64,000 nucleotides of DNA, taken from NCBI GenBank assembly GCA_947179485.1, contig OX359247.1:45667131-45731130 (forward strand), read 5' to 3'. The notes under the pieces are model-generated. The model was not told the DNA's origin. It saw only the letters and a program-made list of their open reading frames with translations, and did no database searches. Made by a program: the position numbers and the translations under genes. Source of the DNA: Allacma fusca. Lineage: Eukaryota > Arthropoda > Collembola > Symphypleona > Sminthuridae. Below, piece after piece: positions 37,858 through 49,207 of the stretch. Position 1 is the stretch's first letter; each line of letters starts with the position of its first letter.

Positions 37858-39225
37858 TCACGGGTTCATTAACAAGAAAGTGGTTGTTTGATTGATAATT
37901 ATGTGTACCATTGTAAGGACCATTGGTCTGTCAACAATATAGGCTCCACGAAGTTTCACGGATGATACAGTAATTGCATTGAGGGATCGGTTTATCCAAG
38001 GATTTTGTGTTCTCACACTTTTCCAATACCGTTTTACAGCTGAAGAACGAACTTGGACTTCTGCCAGGAACATGAACATTGTTACTAAGAAAATGAAGCT
38101 ATAGAATGAAACGAGGGATAGAGTGACAGATGAAATCCCGTCCATTTTGATGGCTCCGTAGGTACAGAGAACACACCAAATTATTAGCAGTCCCTTCACA
38201 GCTGGAATCATCATGTCGGCGAGGATTTCATTGAAAAACATCACTAGCAGCGTTAGCACTTTCGAGATTTGTAGCATTTGATTTTCTTGGCGTAAGGACG
38301 CATGAGTGATAGAAGCCGTTTTCGGACTGTTCACAAAAAAAAACAACTTGATTCTTTAATGTTCATATTTTTTGGGAAAATATTGCTATGTAATAAATTC
38401 TTACTTGAGTTCGCCAAATAGAACGAGAACAGTACTAATTGTAAAGCTGCTCTGAACCAGTGCAGCTGCAGATGAGCAGAAGATGTAATTAATGTATGTG
38501 AAGATTATTGCATTTAAAATTATAACCATCACATTCATATATTTGGATTGCTGGTCCGGTAATAGGGACGATATTTGCTCATGTGACCCAGGTCTTGCTA
38601 ATGACATTAGAAAAAACAATAATAACATCATATTGATGATATAGCTCCAAAGCTGCATAACAATTCCGATGATTTTGGTAAATTCGGGCGTTTTGACATT
38701 CAGGACGACATATTTGTCTAAAATGGAAAACAATGTGGTACAATTCTATGACTTTTTGGGTACTTATTTTGGACGTCTTCATCAGTACAATACTATAAAA
38801 ACTTACTCTCAAAATCCACAAATACATTCATAAATTGGTTGAGCAAGTCAATGATTTCTTTCCTTTTTAGAATAATCTGAAGATGGAGGACGGCAGCCAG
38901 AGAATAAAAGGCTGCTAAAGCTCTCAAAAACATCCTTTGATAGTTTTTGTCCAGGTCGTCCTGTAGTTCCATTTGAATGGAACGAATACATACGAAGCCT
39001 GCATGAGACAACCCAAGAATCATGTTCAATTTCCACAGACGCTGCTGGTGCTGGGAACCGATCTGAGGTCGCTGTAGGTTCTTGTTCCATTTGTAAGGAT
39101 GGCCACCACAAATGGAACCGGCTTCAAATGCTTTCTCCAAATAAGTGCTTATTCCCGGTGATACCAACATTGATGAGTAGCACACTACTAGTCTTAATAT
39201 CTTCGATTGGATGGAAAATATAAAG
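37858..39225 (-). CDS. Gustatory-type chemoreceptor 2, first exon not found
   Basis: Exons 38807-39225, 38405-38717 and 37858-38326 join in phase (incoming phase 2, then 1, then 2) to about 400 residues. There are several long hydrophobic segments, including IIGIVMQLWSYIINMMLLLF and SVTLSLVSFYSFIFLVTMFM. The C-terminus is a membrane segment ending TTTFLLMNP, typical in shape of arthropod gustatory receptor tails. The N-terminal exon upstream of the acceptor GTCCCAG at 39226-39232 was not identified. Same strand as receptor 1, 2 kb apart, but low similarity, so the tandem origin is not recent. Confidence 0.75.
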
Positions 39226-40233
39226 CTGGGACACAAATCAAATAATTATTACTATTCGTAGCATCAGGCACTCGGGAATAGGGGGACAAGTGGGACGTTG
39301 CGCCCCAAATAATCAGAGAGGTATAGGCTATGCAATTTCCCCCATTTTTAAGGAATCGAATTAACGCTTTAGTGACTCTACTGTTAAAATTGCGCTGAAA
39401 CGTTAATTTATTTTAGTAATGCTATTAATTGTGTTTAAAAAGAAATTGCAGATTTCTATTTCTCCCTAACAGTGTCTTCTTTGTTGCAAAATAGTTTTAT
39501 TAACTTAGCTCATACAATTAAGAGTACTTAGTAAATACACAATATCTGGGTGGAGAGACAGGTTCATCAAGGTAACTGTCGAAATTGTCTTTGAGATAAA
39601 CCCGGAGGATGTATTAATAGAAGCAGTTAGTTTACATTTACATCTAACTTTACAGTCTACCTGACAGACAGAAGAACTCAAAAATAACAATTGGAGGTGC
39701 ATAGGTCTCTGTATAGGAAATTCAATAAACGCGGAATCGAGCAGTGAGAGCAAAATTTCAGGAAAAGGGAAAATTTGGATTGACAAACCGTGGGTCATGC
39801 TATATCAGTCCTACATTATTTTTTAAAGGCGACCGCGATTTTCACCCGTGATAATGATTTTGAAATTTATTTACATTCTTTTATATTAGTCAATATTAAC
39901 ATACAATTTCATTGTTTAGGGGTGACAAGTTGAATACCAACTTTGGAATTTAACGCACTGCGGTCCTCTAAGACCACTTTTACAGTTCATCCCTCTCTCA
40001 AATTGTAGGACTTGTTTAATTTGGAACATTGTTTAATGCTATATTTGCTGGACATTTTGAACTTCCCTTTCCAGATGGCTCACAACAGAACTTAGAACAG
40101 TTCTGGTCAGGGAAAAAGTTTGGTCGAAAATTTGAACTCTTGAAACAGCAAGTTCATATTCACGCCGAACCAACGAATCTTTTCCAAAATTTCAGACCAG
40201 ATAATTTGAACTATTTCTGTATAAGGAGTAGAC

Positions 40234-40839
40234 TAGAGCTTCCAATGTGTTCAACATTTTTGTTCCGTAGAAAATTCCGTTCCGTTCCGAAACCTACAAA
40301 TAATATCGTTCCCGGTTCCGTTCCGACTGTCGGGACATCGGAATATTTTAAATGAAATCGTTCGGAACAAAGAAGTAAATTTTTGTTTCCGTCACAGTTT
40401 GTGTTCCGTTCCGGATTATGCTGGTTTTTCTGTTCCGAACCCGTTCCGTTCCGAAGCTTCCCGGGATTTTTTATTACATGTACATGAAATGCAATTTGCA
40501 CTACCTGTAATATTTCTACAACAATATTTATGTTCAAGTTTGATATTTGATTATAAATAATTCCTTTCTGTATTTTAAAAAAGTAAGGATACTTCATTAA
40601 CTGTACCGGTATCGGAACGGAACGGAACAGAACAATTCCGCTTTCCGATGGCATAAATTTTATGTGACAGTTTTCGTACCGATGCTGTGAACTGTCCCGG
40701 TCCCAATATCATCGGTACAAGTGCTCATGTTCCGGTTTTGTCCCGATTCAATGACGGAACAAAAAGAATGTTCCGAAATTGTTCCGTTCCGTTTCCGAAC
40801 ACGGAACTTCGGGATTTCGGAAACCCGAAGGAAGCTCTA
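40234..40839. mobile_element. hAT-like non-autonomous element, GTTCCG arrays
   Basis: Ends TAGAGCTTCC and GGAAGCTCTA are exact inverted repeats. Both subterminal regions carry many TTCCGT/GTTCCG words (40260-40460 and 40610-40830) around an AT-rich core of about 130 bp. No transposase frame. The flanking 8-mers (GAGTAGAC and CTTCGACC) do not match, so the target duplication has decayed or the border is misplaced. Confidence 0.6.
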
Positions 40840-40974
40840 CTTCGACCATACTATACAAAAAATCAAAGAACAGACCGAATCATACGTATCTCAATTTGTT
40901 GCTCATAAAAGTTTGCTAGAATTTGGTTTTCGAATCAGAAATTTCTAATATTCATTTGCTGTCTTTTATGACCG

Positions 40975-41060
40975 AGCCTGCGGTCTGGTGGTGTAGCGAA
41001 TCTGTAAGGTTGCAGAAGAGCCGGCTTTCGACTCTAGCTCACCCCAAAATAATTTCAGGT
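40975..41060 (+). repeat. tRNA-like (SINE head-like) segment
   Basis: TGGTGGTGTAGCGAATC resembles a pol III A box. GGCTTTCGACTCTAGC, about 35 bases on, resembles a B box. It does not fold as a canonical tRNA that I can see, so a tRNA-derived SINE remnant is more likely. Confidence 0.3.
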
Positions 41061-41219
41061 CCTTTCTATCTTTCCCTATACACTATCGGTATGCAAATGG
41101 GGTTTGAAGGCATGTTGCGCATTCTTGGAAGAATGTCAGTAGGAGTAGTGTGTGCCGTACACTGATAATGATTCGTAAGATGAATCGGTGTATTTGCATA
41201 TACTGCGACTGCAGACATT

Positions 41220-41640
41220 CGGATAAGATTGTGTCCGTGGCGTGGCCCTTGTCTCCTCCCTTATCTGCATATCTTCCTTCTCTACCTATAGCTTTACGTT
41301 TCACTCTCACTCTATAGCTATTTCGGACAGCAGGAGCAGTCCAGCACTGAATGTACTCAACTACCATCGTTGAGGAATGGCTCCAAGAGCCCAGTGCCCC
41401 TGCTGTTGTGGAGGTGTGAGCAGTGAGAGAGATGGTTGTTGGGTTCTGGGGGATGTTGCGGCTGGATACAGGGCGCACGAACGCTCACTCAACCGAGTGA
41501 GTGGAGTTACGGTTGCCTCGGCTCTACTGGATATGTGCTTACCTGCCAACACAAGGCTTGTACTCCTTCGGTTCGTCGTGGGATATATTCTCCTTCCATG
41601 TTACCTTGCTCTCTCACCTCCTTAGAATAAGTAACTTAAG
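41220..41640. other. GC-rich island of unknown role
   Basis: Clearly richer in G, C and CpG than its surroundings, with long frames open on both strands but no consistent protein pattern. It could be a promoter or 5' exon of an unseen gene. Confidence 0.35.
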
Positions 41641-42404
41641 TTAATTGGTTGTTACAAATATACACTTGCAATGTACGGATGATATGGGCTCAGCCCGAAA
41701 AGAATCCTGAGTAAAGAAAATTTAAAAAAAAAATTTGCTGTCTTTTGAGAAAGCTTGTTATTTTAATTTACGGAAGAAATCTTTTGAAAATTTAAATTCA
41801 GCAAAACAAGGCAAGTGTGATACCACGCCTGCTTATGTGAGCTAGCGCGAGAAAAATGACATATGTAAACCTGTGTGTGCATACGTCTGTATGTAGCTGC
41901 TAAGTAACTAAATTTGACCCCCCCCCTCCCCATTTTTTTGCACGTTCCGGAGTGCCTGTTACATAGCATAATTGCCTATTTACTGTTTATAATCACGGGT
42001 ATGCTCCTGGACTGAATAACAATTCAATTATTTTGTCTAAAGAATGTGTAATTTTTTAAATTTGCTGATAAGTAATCATTCAGTCACATTTCAATTAAAT
42101 ATTCAACACAAATTTTATGCTGCTCAATACAAGGTTTAAACGTTTTACAAAACCTGACCAAAATCGCTCAATAAATGATATGACTAGAAAGCGATAATAC
42201 TTTTGCTAGTGCTTATGTCACTCCGTCAGAAAAGATTTGACATATGTCAAATAGATGTATGTCACTCATACAAGTAGAGCGTTCATAGTATTGAAACATT
42301 CAACATACTGAAATTATTTTATTAGAAAATCAATATTCAGCAACATAATAAGTTTAAAATCATATTAAAACAATGACTTATTTGACGGGATCTTGTTGGA
42401 CAAT

Positions 42405-42505
42405 TATTTTTGTCAACAGGGATCTTGAAAATCGTGGACCTTTTCTTCAGCAGGGATTTTTGAAATCGTGGAGGACCGTAGGGGCATGAGATTCAGCAGG
42501 GAAAT
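42405..42505. repeat. Short imperfect tandem repeat
   Basis: The units CAACAGGGATCTTGAAAATC and CAGCAGGGATTTTTGAAATC, each followed by GTGGA, and a third partial CAGCAGGG, recur about every 50 bp. Confidence 0.6.
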
Positions 42506-42849
42506 TTAGAAATGATTTTCCAGATAGGTTTACAAAAATCCAACCCCTGCTCACATCTAATATTACAAATATATAGATATAATATACTAATAATGTTTCC
42601 TTATTTTCGCACCGTTAATATTGAGAAAGAAATACTTATTCTAAAAATAAGCGCACAAAAGGTACGTGGAGCCAAGGCTACTGTCACTCAAGCGAGATCA
42701 CAAATAGCTAGCCACCAAAAATCATCTTTCAGACTCCACGAGTGAGTGATTAGTCAGAAAGATTTTAACCTCCATGTCATCATCATTGTGCTGTATGGAA
42801 CTGCCATAGCTTATAATTATTTTATTCTTGAAACATTCAATGCATTGTA

Positions 42850-43005
42850 TGAAAACAACATCATTAACCTTTTCTGACAATTTGTTAGGTTTATCAGTCT
42901 TGAAAGTTTTTATTCGAACACTTGAGAATCACAGTTTTGGGTTAATGGAATTAAAAGGGATTTGGCCCGCACTGTAAGTTCCTTCGGGAAGATTAGGGTC
43001 TCCAC
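42850..43005 (-). pseudogene. Decayed fragment of a third GH130-like gene
   Basis: It aligns with 43907-44063 of the neighbouring intact gene: shared GTAAGTTCCTTCGGGAAGAT, the AACATCATTAACC stretch and CTTGAGAATCACAGTT. It corresponds to residues around GDPNLPEGTYSAGQILF to GQVNNVVF, read on the minus strand. Base changes and indels destroy the frame and the rest of the gene is absent. A relic of an older tandem duplication. Confidence 0.85.
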
Positions 43006-43335
43006 TTTAAAAACTATTCGCAGCACAAATCCATGTATTTATCCTCTTTTGTGCTGTTGTATTCCGGATGGAGCTCTTCTTATATCACTTATTTTTGGAA
43101 AATAGTTTCTAATATTCAGTGATTTTTAAGCATTTTTAATTTAATTAACCTATTGGTATACATGGATATAAAGTTTAATTTTAATTTCATGAAAAGGTAA
43201 ATACTTGTTGAATTGTCCAACCATGATGACAACTGACAATAACTGCATTTCCTAAATCAAGTGTCCTGCACATATGTATATATGTATATATGCAAAAGTG
43301 TAGAAAATAATGTTTATGAAGCTGTTATAGAAGGA

Positions 43336-43444
43336 CATATCGTCGGCTAAATTCTAAAAAGTACCATTTTCATTCCCGAGCCCGTTTAAAAAGCATAGGT
43401 TGTGAAATGAAAATGGTACTTTTTAGAATTTAGCCAACGATATG
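43336..43444. repeat. Near-perfect inverted repeat (39-bp arms, 31-base loop)
   Basis: Left arm 43336-43374 and right arm 43406-43444 match at 38 of 39 positions. The outer ends read CATATCGTCG, the same ten bases as the outer ends of the hairpin at 11790-11880, while the inner arms are unrelated. Confidence 0.93.
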
Positions 43445-43804
43445 CCCTGATCATACATACATATTTAAATACGCGTAATATGTATTCACATTCAGAATCA
43501 GGTTTAGGTCTATTACTTCCGGAATATATCCATGTCTGTACGCCACTACAAATCCACCTATACATAGATACGTACATATGTAAGCTTATAATTTCTTCTG
43601 AAAATTAATTGTGTCTTTTCAATTTCATCAAGTCGGAGTGACTGGTTGTATCCCTACACATGCATAAGCAAGCATATAATTACATGAATACTGTATGCTA
43701 AAATAATGACAGTCTGAATTGTATGGACGGAATAATAATACATTATTTCTTATAGAAAGAGTAAAAATCATCCTTAAATCAATTATTGTATTTATTCACT
43801 CAAG

Positions 43805-45014
43805 CTAAAATTCAAAGTTAGCTTCTGCAGTAGCAACAGCAATCTTTGAATCAGCAGTGCCATAATACAAAAAGAACTTATTCTTGAAGTATACAAGCCC
43901 CTCAAGGAAAACAACATTATTAACCTGTCCTGTCATCTCATAAGGTTTGTCAGGCTTAAAAAAATTTTCATCGGATCGCTTGAGAACCACAGTTGGGTTG
44001 GTGGAATTAAAAAGGATTTGTCCCGCGCTGTAAGTTCCTTCGGGAAGATTCGGGTCTCCACCATTACGCGCATGCTTATTTTTACTATTATAGATTAGGA
44101 GGATCCCATCTTTTCTCAAAATTGCTTGCGGACCGGGCTCAACTAACCAACTATCAAATTTTCCTTGTCGAGGTCCGAAAATTGATTTGGGATTTCCATC
44201 TTCATTCAAAATAGGAGTCCAGTTAATCAAGTCCGGTGAAGTTGCTAGGAAAATATCCGACTCGCCGTAGTACATGTGGTACAGTCCATTGATTTTTGTG
44301 GCAATCATGGACTCATTAACAATGGTTGACACAACCGAGCCAGATTTTGACCAGAGGTCAATAAATCTTCCCCCATAAGCATTTTTGAAAACTGGGCCGT
44401 GTTTTGTCCACTGTGTAAAATTTGGATGATTTGAGGATGCTACCATGAGCCGGGCGAGGGAGCCGTTGTAGGCTGTGTAGGTCATGAAGTAGGTTCCATT
44501 TTCATTTAGCGTGATTCTAGGATCTTCACAACCTCCTTCCCATTCGTAAATCAAAGAAGTGTCATTATCGGGGAAGAAAATAGGGGAAGTGATTCGAGTG
44601 AAATTTAGCCCATCAGAACTTATTGCGAGGCCAATCCTTGAAGTTCCTTTATAAGCTCCTTCGTAGTCTTCCGCCCGGTAGAAAAGCTTGACAACATTAT
44701 TTTGAACAATTGCCGTCGGGTTAAATACATCTTTAGCTTCCCAGGCTATTGTCTCTTTGCGTACGGGACAAGCAAATCTTGTGTCATTTCGAGGTCCCAT
44801 AAATGGATTCACTGCATCGTCCTTTATGAACGGTCCAATCTGCCAATCATTTTGACCTGCGAAATTAAATAATTATTTATTCATAATTTGTTAGAGTAGT
44901 TTGTAAAATTGAGTATACACGGTTAGAACAAATTTTAAAAATTCTTTTACCATTGCTAAGTTCAAGAATGGCCAAGATCAACAATAGGTAGCTAATTGTG
45001 AGCTGCAAAGCCAT
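43805..45014 (-). CDS. Secreted GH130-like glycoside phosphorylase/hydrolase, copy A
   Basis: Exon 1 44951-45014 encodes a signal peptide (MALQLTISYLLLILAILELS). A phase 1 intron leads to exon 2 43805-44856, total 371 residues. The five-bladed propeller pattern of GH130 is clear: WEAKDVFNPTAIV, LFYRAED, GTSRIGLAISSDGLNFTR, then EWEGGCEDPRIT with the likely catalytic Asp in EDPR, TYTAYNGSLARLM, LIYNS, VEPGPQAILR and VFLEGLV-LYYGTADSKIAVA. Bacterial GH130 enzymes phosphorolyse or hydrolyse beta-mannosides. Secretion suggests use on external mannan or glycoprotein glycans, where hydrolysis would be more useful than phosphorolysis (inference). Several N-X-S/T sites are present. The family is mainly bacterial, so horizontal acquisition is suspected. 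Confidence 0.88.
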
Positions 45015-45590
45015 GATTCCAAATTTTAAACAGTGTTGTAGCTCTTCCTCGTTGTTTGCTTTATATTAAATCCAGATGCAAAAAACACTTGTCCATTTTG
45101 TTATTTGTCAATCTGGTAATGTTACAATGAAGTGATGATACAACCTCATTCGATCATTTTCCTTTCCAGATAGTGTCACAAGTCGATTGAACTGTGATGA
45201 CATTAGTAAACACTTACAGCTTTGAAAGAGCATTTATCTATGTAGCTCTACATACCTAGCATATGTACATACATATGTAATTCTTTTCGTAGATCTGTAC
45301 ATGTCATTGTCACTCTGGGTAAACCAATAATATATGACAAAATATAGGTAATTAATAAATCATAATTATGCAAATGTCACCTTTTCAAGATTCTTTTATA
45401 TATAAATTTGTAATAAGTGTTACATAAATAAAATTGGAAAGGCGTTTTTAACATGATTGATAAGCTCATCTATATCCAGAGGTTGCTCCAACATAAATGT
45501 TATATGGTTGAAGTTCAATAATGAAAACGTAAAACATTGAATTTATTTCTTGATTTAATTAAAATGCTTATTTATACATTGAGGCCGGAA

Positions 45591-46151
45591 TTATTTGCCA
45601 CCTAGAGGGTGGCACCCACAGGAAGGAGTGACTTTAAAATAGATATTTGATTTTCCCAGTTTGGTGAAAATTATTTTCCGCTTTTTAAAAATTTACTTCA
45701 TAGACCTGGGTCAATATTTAAGGTCATAATGTTTGGAAACATTACGCAAAGTCAGTGTTTTTCAGAATGTCATTAACGTGTAAATGTAGGAGACAAAAAA
45801 GTGCAACTTTTTTTTTCAAACAATGCTTTGAATTGGTAGGGAATTATATGGATTTAATTTTTTTATAGGTCTAAACCCTCAACGTTGCAAATTGTAATGT
45901 ACCAGGAGTTAGGTTCGAGAAATTAAGCAAAGTGAGAAAGAAGCGGAGAATTAGGAACTTTACCTTGCCATTTTTCATAGACGGTCCAGCGCTCGTAAAA
46001 CATTCGGGACGTACATTTCATGGGAATACATTTGAGTCTAACGTCACCTTGGGAGATACCGGACAATGGACAATCAGTATTCATTGAGCAAATTATAAAA
46101 TAGGCCGCATACAAGCACGTGCTAATACTTTGTGACCATGTAAGTGTCAGT
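45591..46151 (-). CDS. Small cysteine-rich protein, IL-17/cystine-knot-like tail (partial)
   Basis: Two exons join in phase 1: about 45964-46151 (acceptor GAGCAG, or TATTAG closer in; donor GTAAAG) and 45591-45631 (acceptor TAAAG, stop TAA). Visible segments are NTDCPLSGISQGDVRLKC, then IPMKCTSRMFYERWTVYEKW, and the end QVTPSCGCHPLGGK. The spacing E-x3-V-x3-C-x-C-x2-P at the end recalls IL-17-type cytokines. Spätzle-like knots are an alternative, and the assignment is tentative. No signal peptide exon was found. It sits between the two GH130-like genes on the same strand. Confidence 0.45.
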
Positions 46152-46368
46152 CTGCTCTTTTATGAAAACTTTTCAATGAAAAGATTTACCCTATAAAAAT
46201 TATTTTAGAAATTATATTAACTACGTGATAAGGTACTTCAGACAAAAAATATACTGGATGTGCTAAAAATCAAACATAAAAACAGGATTTATTCCCTTTA
46301 AACCATCGAATATCATTTAATGTGTAAAGTAATACAATAGACATTAACAAGTTATGTTTTCGAAGAAA

Positions 46369-47571
46369 TTATTCAAACTTGGCATCAGCAACTGCAACAG
46401 CTATCTTGGAATCGGCAGTACCATAATACAAAAATAATTTGCCCTTGTACTGCACCAAACCTTCGAGGAAAACCACATTATTAACTTGTCCTGTCATTTC
46501 GTAAGGTTTCTCAGGCTTAAAAAAGTATTCATCCGATCGCTTCAGTACTTTAATTGGGTCAGTAGCATTGAAAAGGATTTGACCAGCGCTGTAAGTTCCT
46601 TCCGGAAGATTAGGATCTCCACCATTGCGTTCAGGTCTGTTCCTGCTGTTGTAAATCAAGAAAATTCCATCTGATCTTAAAATTGCCTGTGGACCAGGTT
46701 CAACTAAGTCACTGTCAAATTTTCCTTCCCGAGGCCCGAAAATTGATTTGGGTTTTCCATCTTCATTTAAAATAGGAGTCCAGTTAATCAGATCTCCGGA
46801 CGTTGCAAGGAAGATATTAGTATCACCCCAGTACATGTAATACAATCCATTGATCTTTGTAGCAATCATGGTTTCATTAACCATCGTGGAAATAATTGCG
46901 CCAGATTTTGACCAGAGGTCCACAAATTTACCCTCAAATGCTGTTCTGAAAATTGGGCCATGTTTGACCCACTTGAATAAATCAGTTGAGGATGCTACCA
47001 TGAGTCGGGCAATGGATCCATTGTAAGCTGTATAAGTCATGAAATAAGTTCCGTTCAAGTCTTGAGTGACCCTAGGATCTTCGCACCCGCCTTCCCATTC
47101 GTAGACCATGGCGGTGTCATTATCTGGGTAAAATACTGGCTGAGTATATCTGGTGAAGTTGAGGCCATCCGAGCTTATGGCAAGGCCGATTCTTGAAGTC
47201 CCAAGGAAGGTTCCTTCTTGATCTTCAGCCCGGTATAAAAGATGAATCAGGTTATTTCGAACTATTGCAGTGGGGTTGAAAACGTCCTTTGCTTCCCAAC
47301 GCAACAGCTGCTTCCGTAATGGACAATCAAACAGGGTATCGTTTCGGGGCTCCATAATTGGGTTGACGGAATCGTCCTTGACAAATGGACCGACTTGCCA
47401 GTCATCTTGCCCTGAAATATTCAACAAACATTTCCATATATTATAATAAAAATTATACATAATTACTTACTTACGGAATACAACATGATTTCCTATTATT
47501 CGTAATTAACCTTTGCTAATCCCAACAATGAGAAGCAGAACCAATAGGTAGCCCATACGTGTCCCTGCCAT
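46369..47571 (-). CDS. Secreted GH130-like glycoside phosphorylase/hydrolase, copy B
   Basis: Exon 1 47511-47571 (signal peptide MAGTRMGYLLVLLLIVGIS) and exon 2 46369-47411 with the same phase 1 intron position as copy A, total 367 residues. Motifs match copy A: WEAKDVFNPTAIV, LLYRAED, EWEGGCEDPRVT, TYTAYNGSIARLM, VEPGPQAILR and VNNVVFLEGLV. The two proteins are highly similar along their whole length, and intergenic similarity is not obvious. A signal peptide and a spliceosomal intron show it is a domesticated animal gene, not contamination. Confidence 0.88.
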
Positions 47572-49199
47572 GATTCCAAATCCTGAATTAAATAACGGTA
47601 CATACTTGACTTCTTTAGTACTAATTTGAGGTCTACACAGTTGTTTTCAAGTGCCCGTAAAATACAATCATTATTTTTGTCAACGTGATAAGGTTACACA
47701 ATACTGTGACAGTTTATCATGTTGTCACTCCCCAAAACTGTCGAACGTTGAAGTATTGAAGAACCTCATTCTGACCATACATATTTTATATAAAAATGTA
47801 AAGTGCGTAATGCGTATGTATAAAATTATAATAATTACACGTATATATGTATATACATAATTGCTAAATTCTTGCTCTATGTAAAGCCAACGAGTTTCTA
47901 TCTTTGTTCTCGTAAATGAAACCCAAGTATGTTCTTTCATCCCATTCGCAATGTGTAAACGTGTAATTAATAATCCTGCACTAATTGTAAGTGCTCTGTT
48001 AAATTGATTCTATACACACAGAAATACAGCAACACACACTCATCCAAATACACACATCGTTTATACATTTCCAAACCTTAAAATTAAATCAAGCATATTT
48101 TACTAACAACTTTTCATTGTAATACGTGAAACACATCAATAAAACTAAACAACTGTAAAAATGAATTTCAAAAAAACATTTGACATTAGAAAAAATAGTT
48201 CAAATGTTGTCTACAATCATGACAACTTCGTAAATGACCGGAAGATTTAAAAAAACAATTACTATACAGTATAATTACTCTCACTATACGTAGAAACCTC
48301 TTCTAATAGGACCAGGACCAGGAACTGAAACATTTAGATCCTTAAATTAATTTTCATTACATGTGATTGCAGCAACCAAATTGTATGTAATTTATGGATC
48401 TGCTGTCTTATAACTTGCAATTAGAGACAGTACTCAGACTGTATATCCGTAGCCTAACTGAGCTCAATTGATAAAATAGCTAATTTCCCTTGAAAAAGTT
48501 CTGAATACATTGTTGCCTTATATTTTACTTACAACAATTATATTAGAGTTCATGATTTTACAGTCAGGAGCATTACAATTTCAAAGAAGTGACAAATGAG
48601 AATGCTCAGTAACTCTGTAAGAATATTTTCCTAATTGTACATATTTAAGTTCTATAGATTAATAACAAACTTCAGATTTCAACATTGTGAGGAATGCTTG
48701 GACAGTCGTCGTGTCATTACACGATGGATATTACACATTGGAAGAGAAATCTCAGCAAAAACAGGTTTTGCTAGGTAGGGATACATAGGGGAAAAAATAA
48801 CTACACTGAATATTAGGAAAGCTATTTTTAGCGAATTTCTTGTACTTAGGATTCATGAGAATACTGAATGTAGACCTTGAATTATTGCTGTTGACTTTAA
48901 ATTGTGTGACACTATAACAGCAGGGACAGAATTGATTGCAATACTATTTTTGATCAGGCTCGTTAATTACCTTGTTAGGCGGATCTGTCTAAAATCAAAA
49001 CTGATGCACGTATGTACACACACATGCCTAAAGCAATTTATGGAGAATTTCACAAAATATGGTAAAAGTAATTACATATATGTAGATACCTGTTACCATC
49101 ATATTTAAGTCAGCTTAGAGCATGTTAGGCAATAAAATTGAATAAAAATTATCCTCTGTAAAAATTGAGTTCCAGAGGACCAGTGTGCTGCGGTCTGTG
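47572..49199. other. Intergenic upstream of GH130-like copy B
   Basis: About 1.6 kb, strongly AT-rich, ending at the target site of the first hAT element. No gene was recognised. Confidence 0.45.
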
Positions 49200-49207
49200 G
49201 TTCAAAG

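Larger units (their letters stand above)
39226..43804. other. Gene-poor region rich in repeats
   Basis: 4.6 kb containing a GTTCCG-array element (40234-40839), a tRNA-like repeat (about 40975), a GC-rich island (41220-41640), a short tandem repeat (42405-42505), a GH130 relic (42850-43005) and a hairpin (43336-43444), each listed separately. No intact gene was recognised. Confidence 0.5.

Noticed and set aside
40029-41630. Several long frames on both strands
   Set aside because: They arise from GTTCCG arrays and the GC-rich island; none shows protein-like conservation or splice support.
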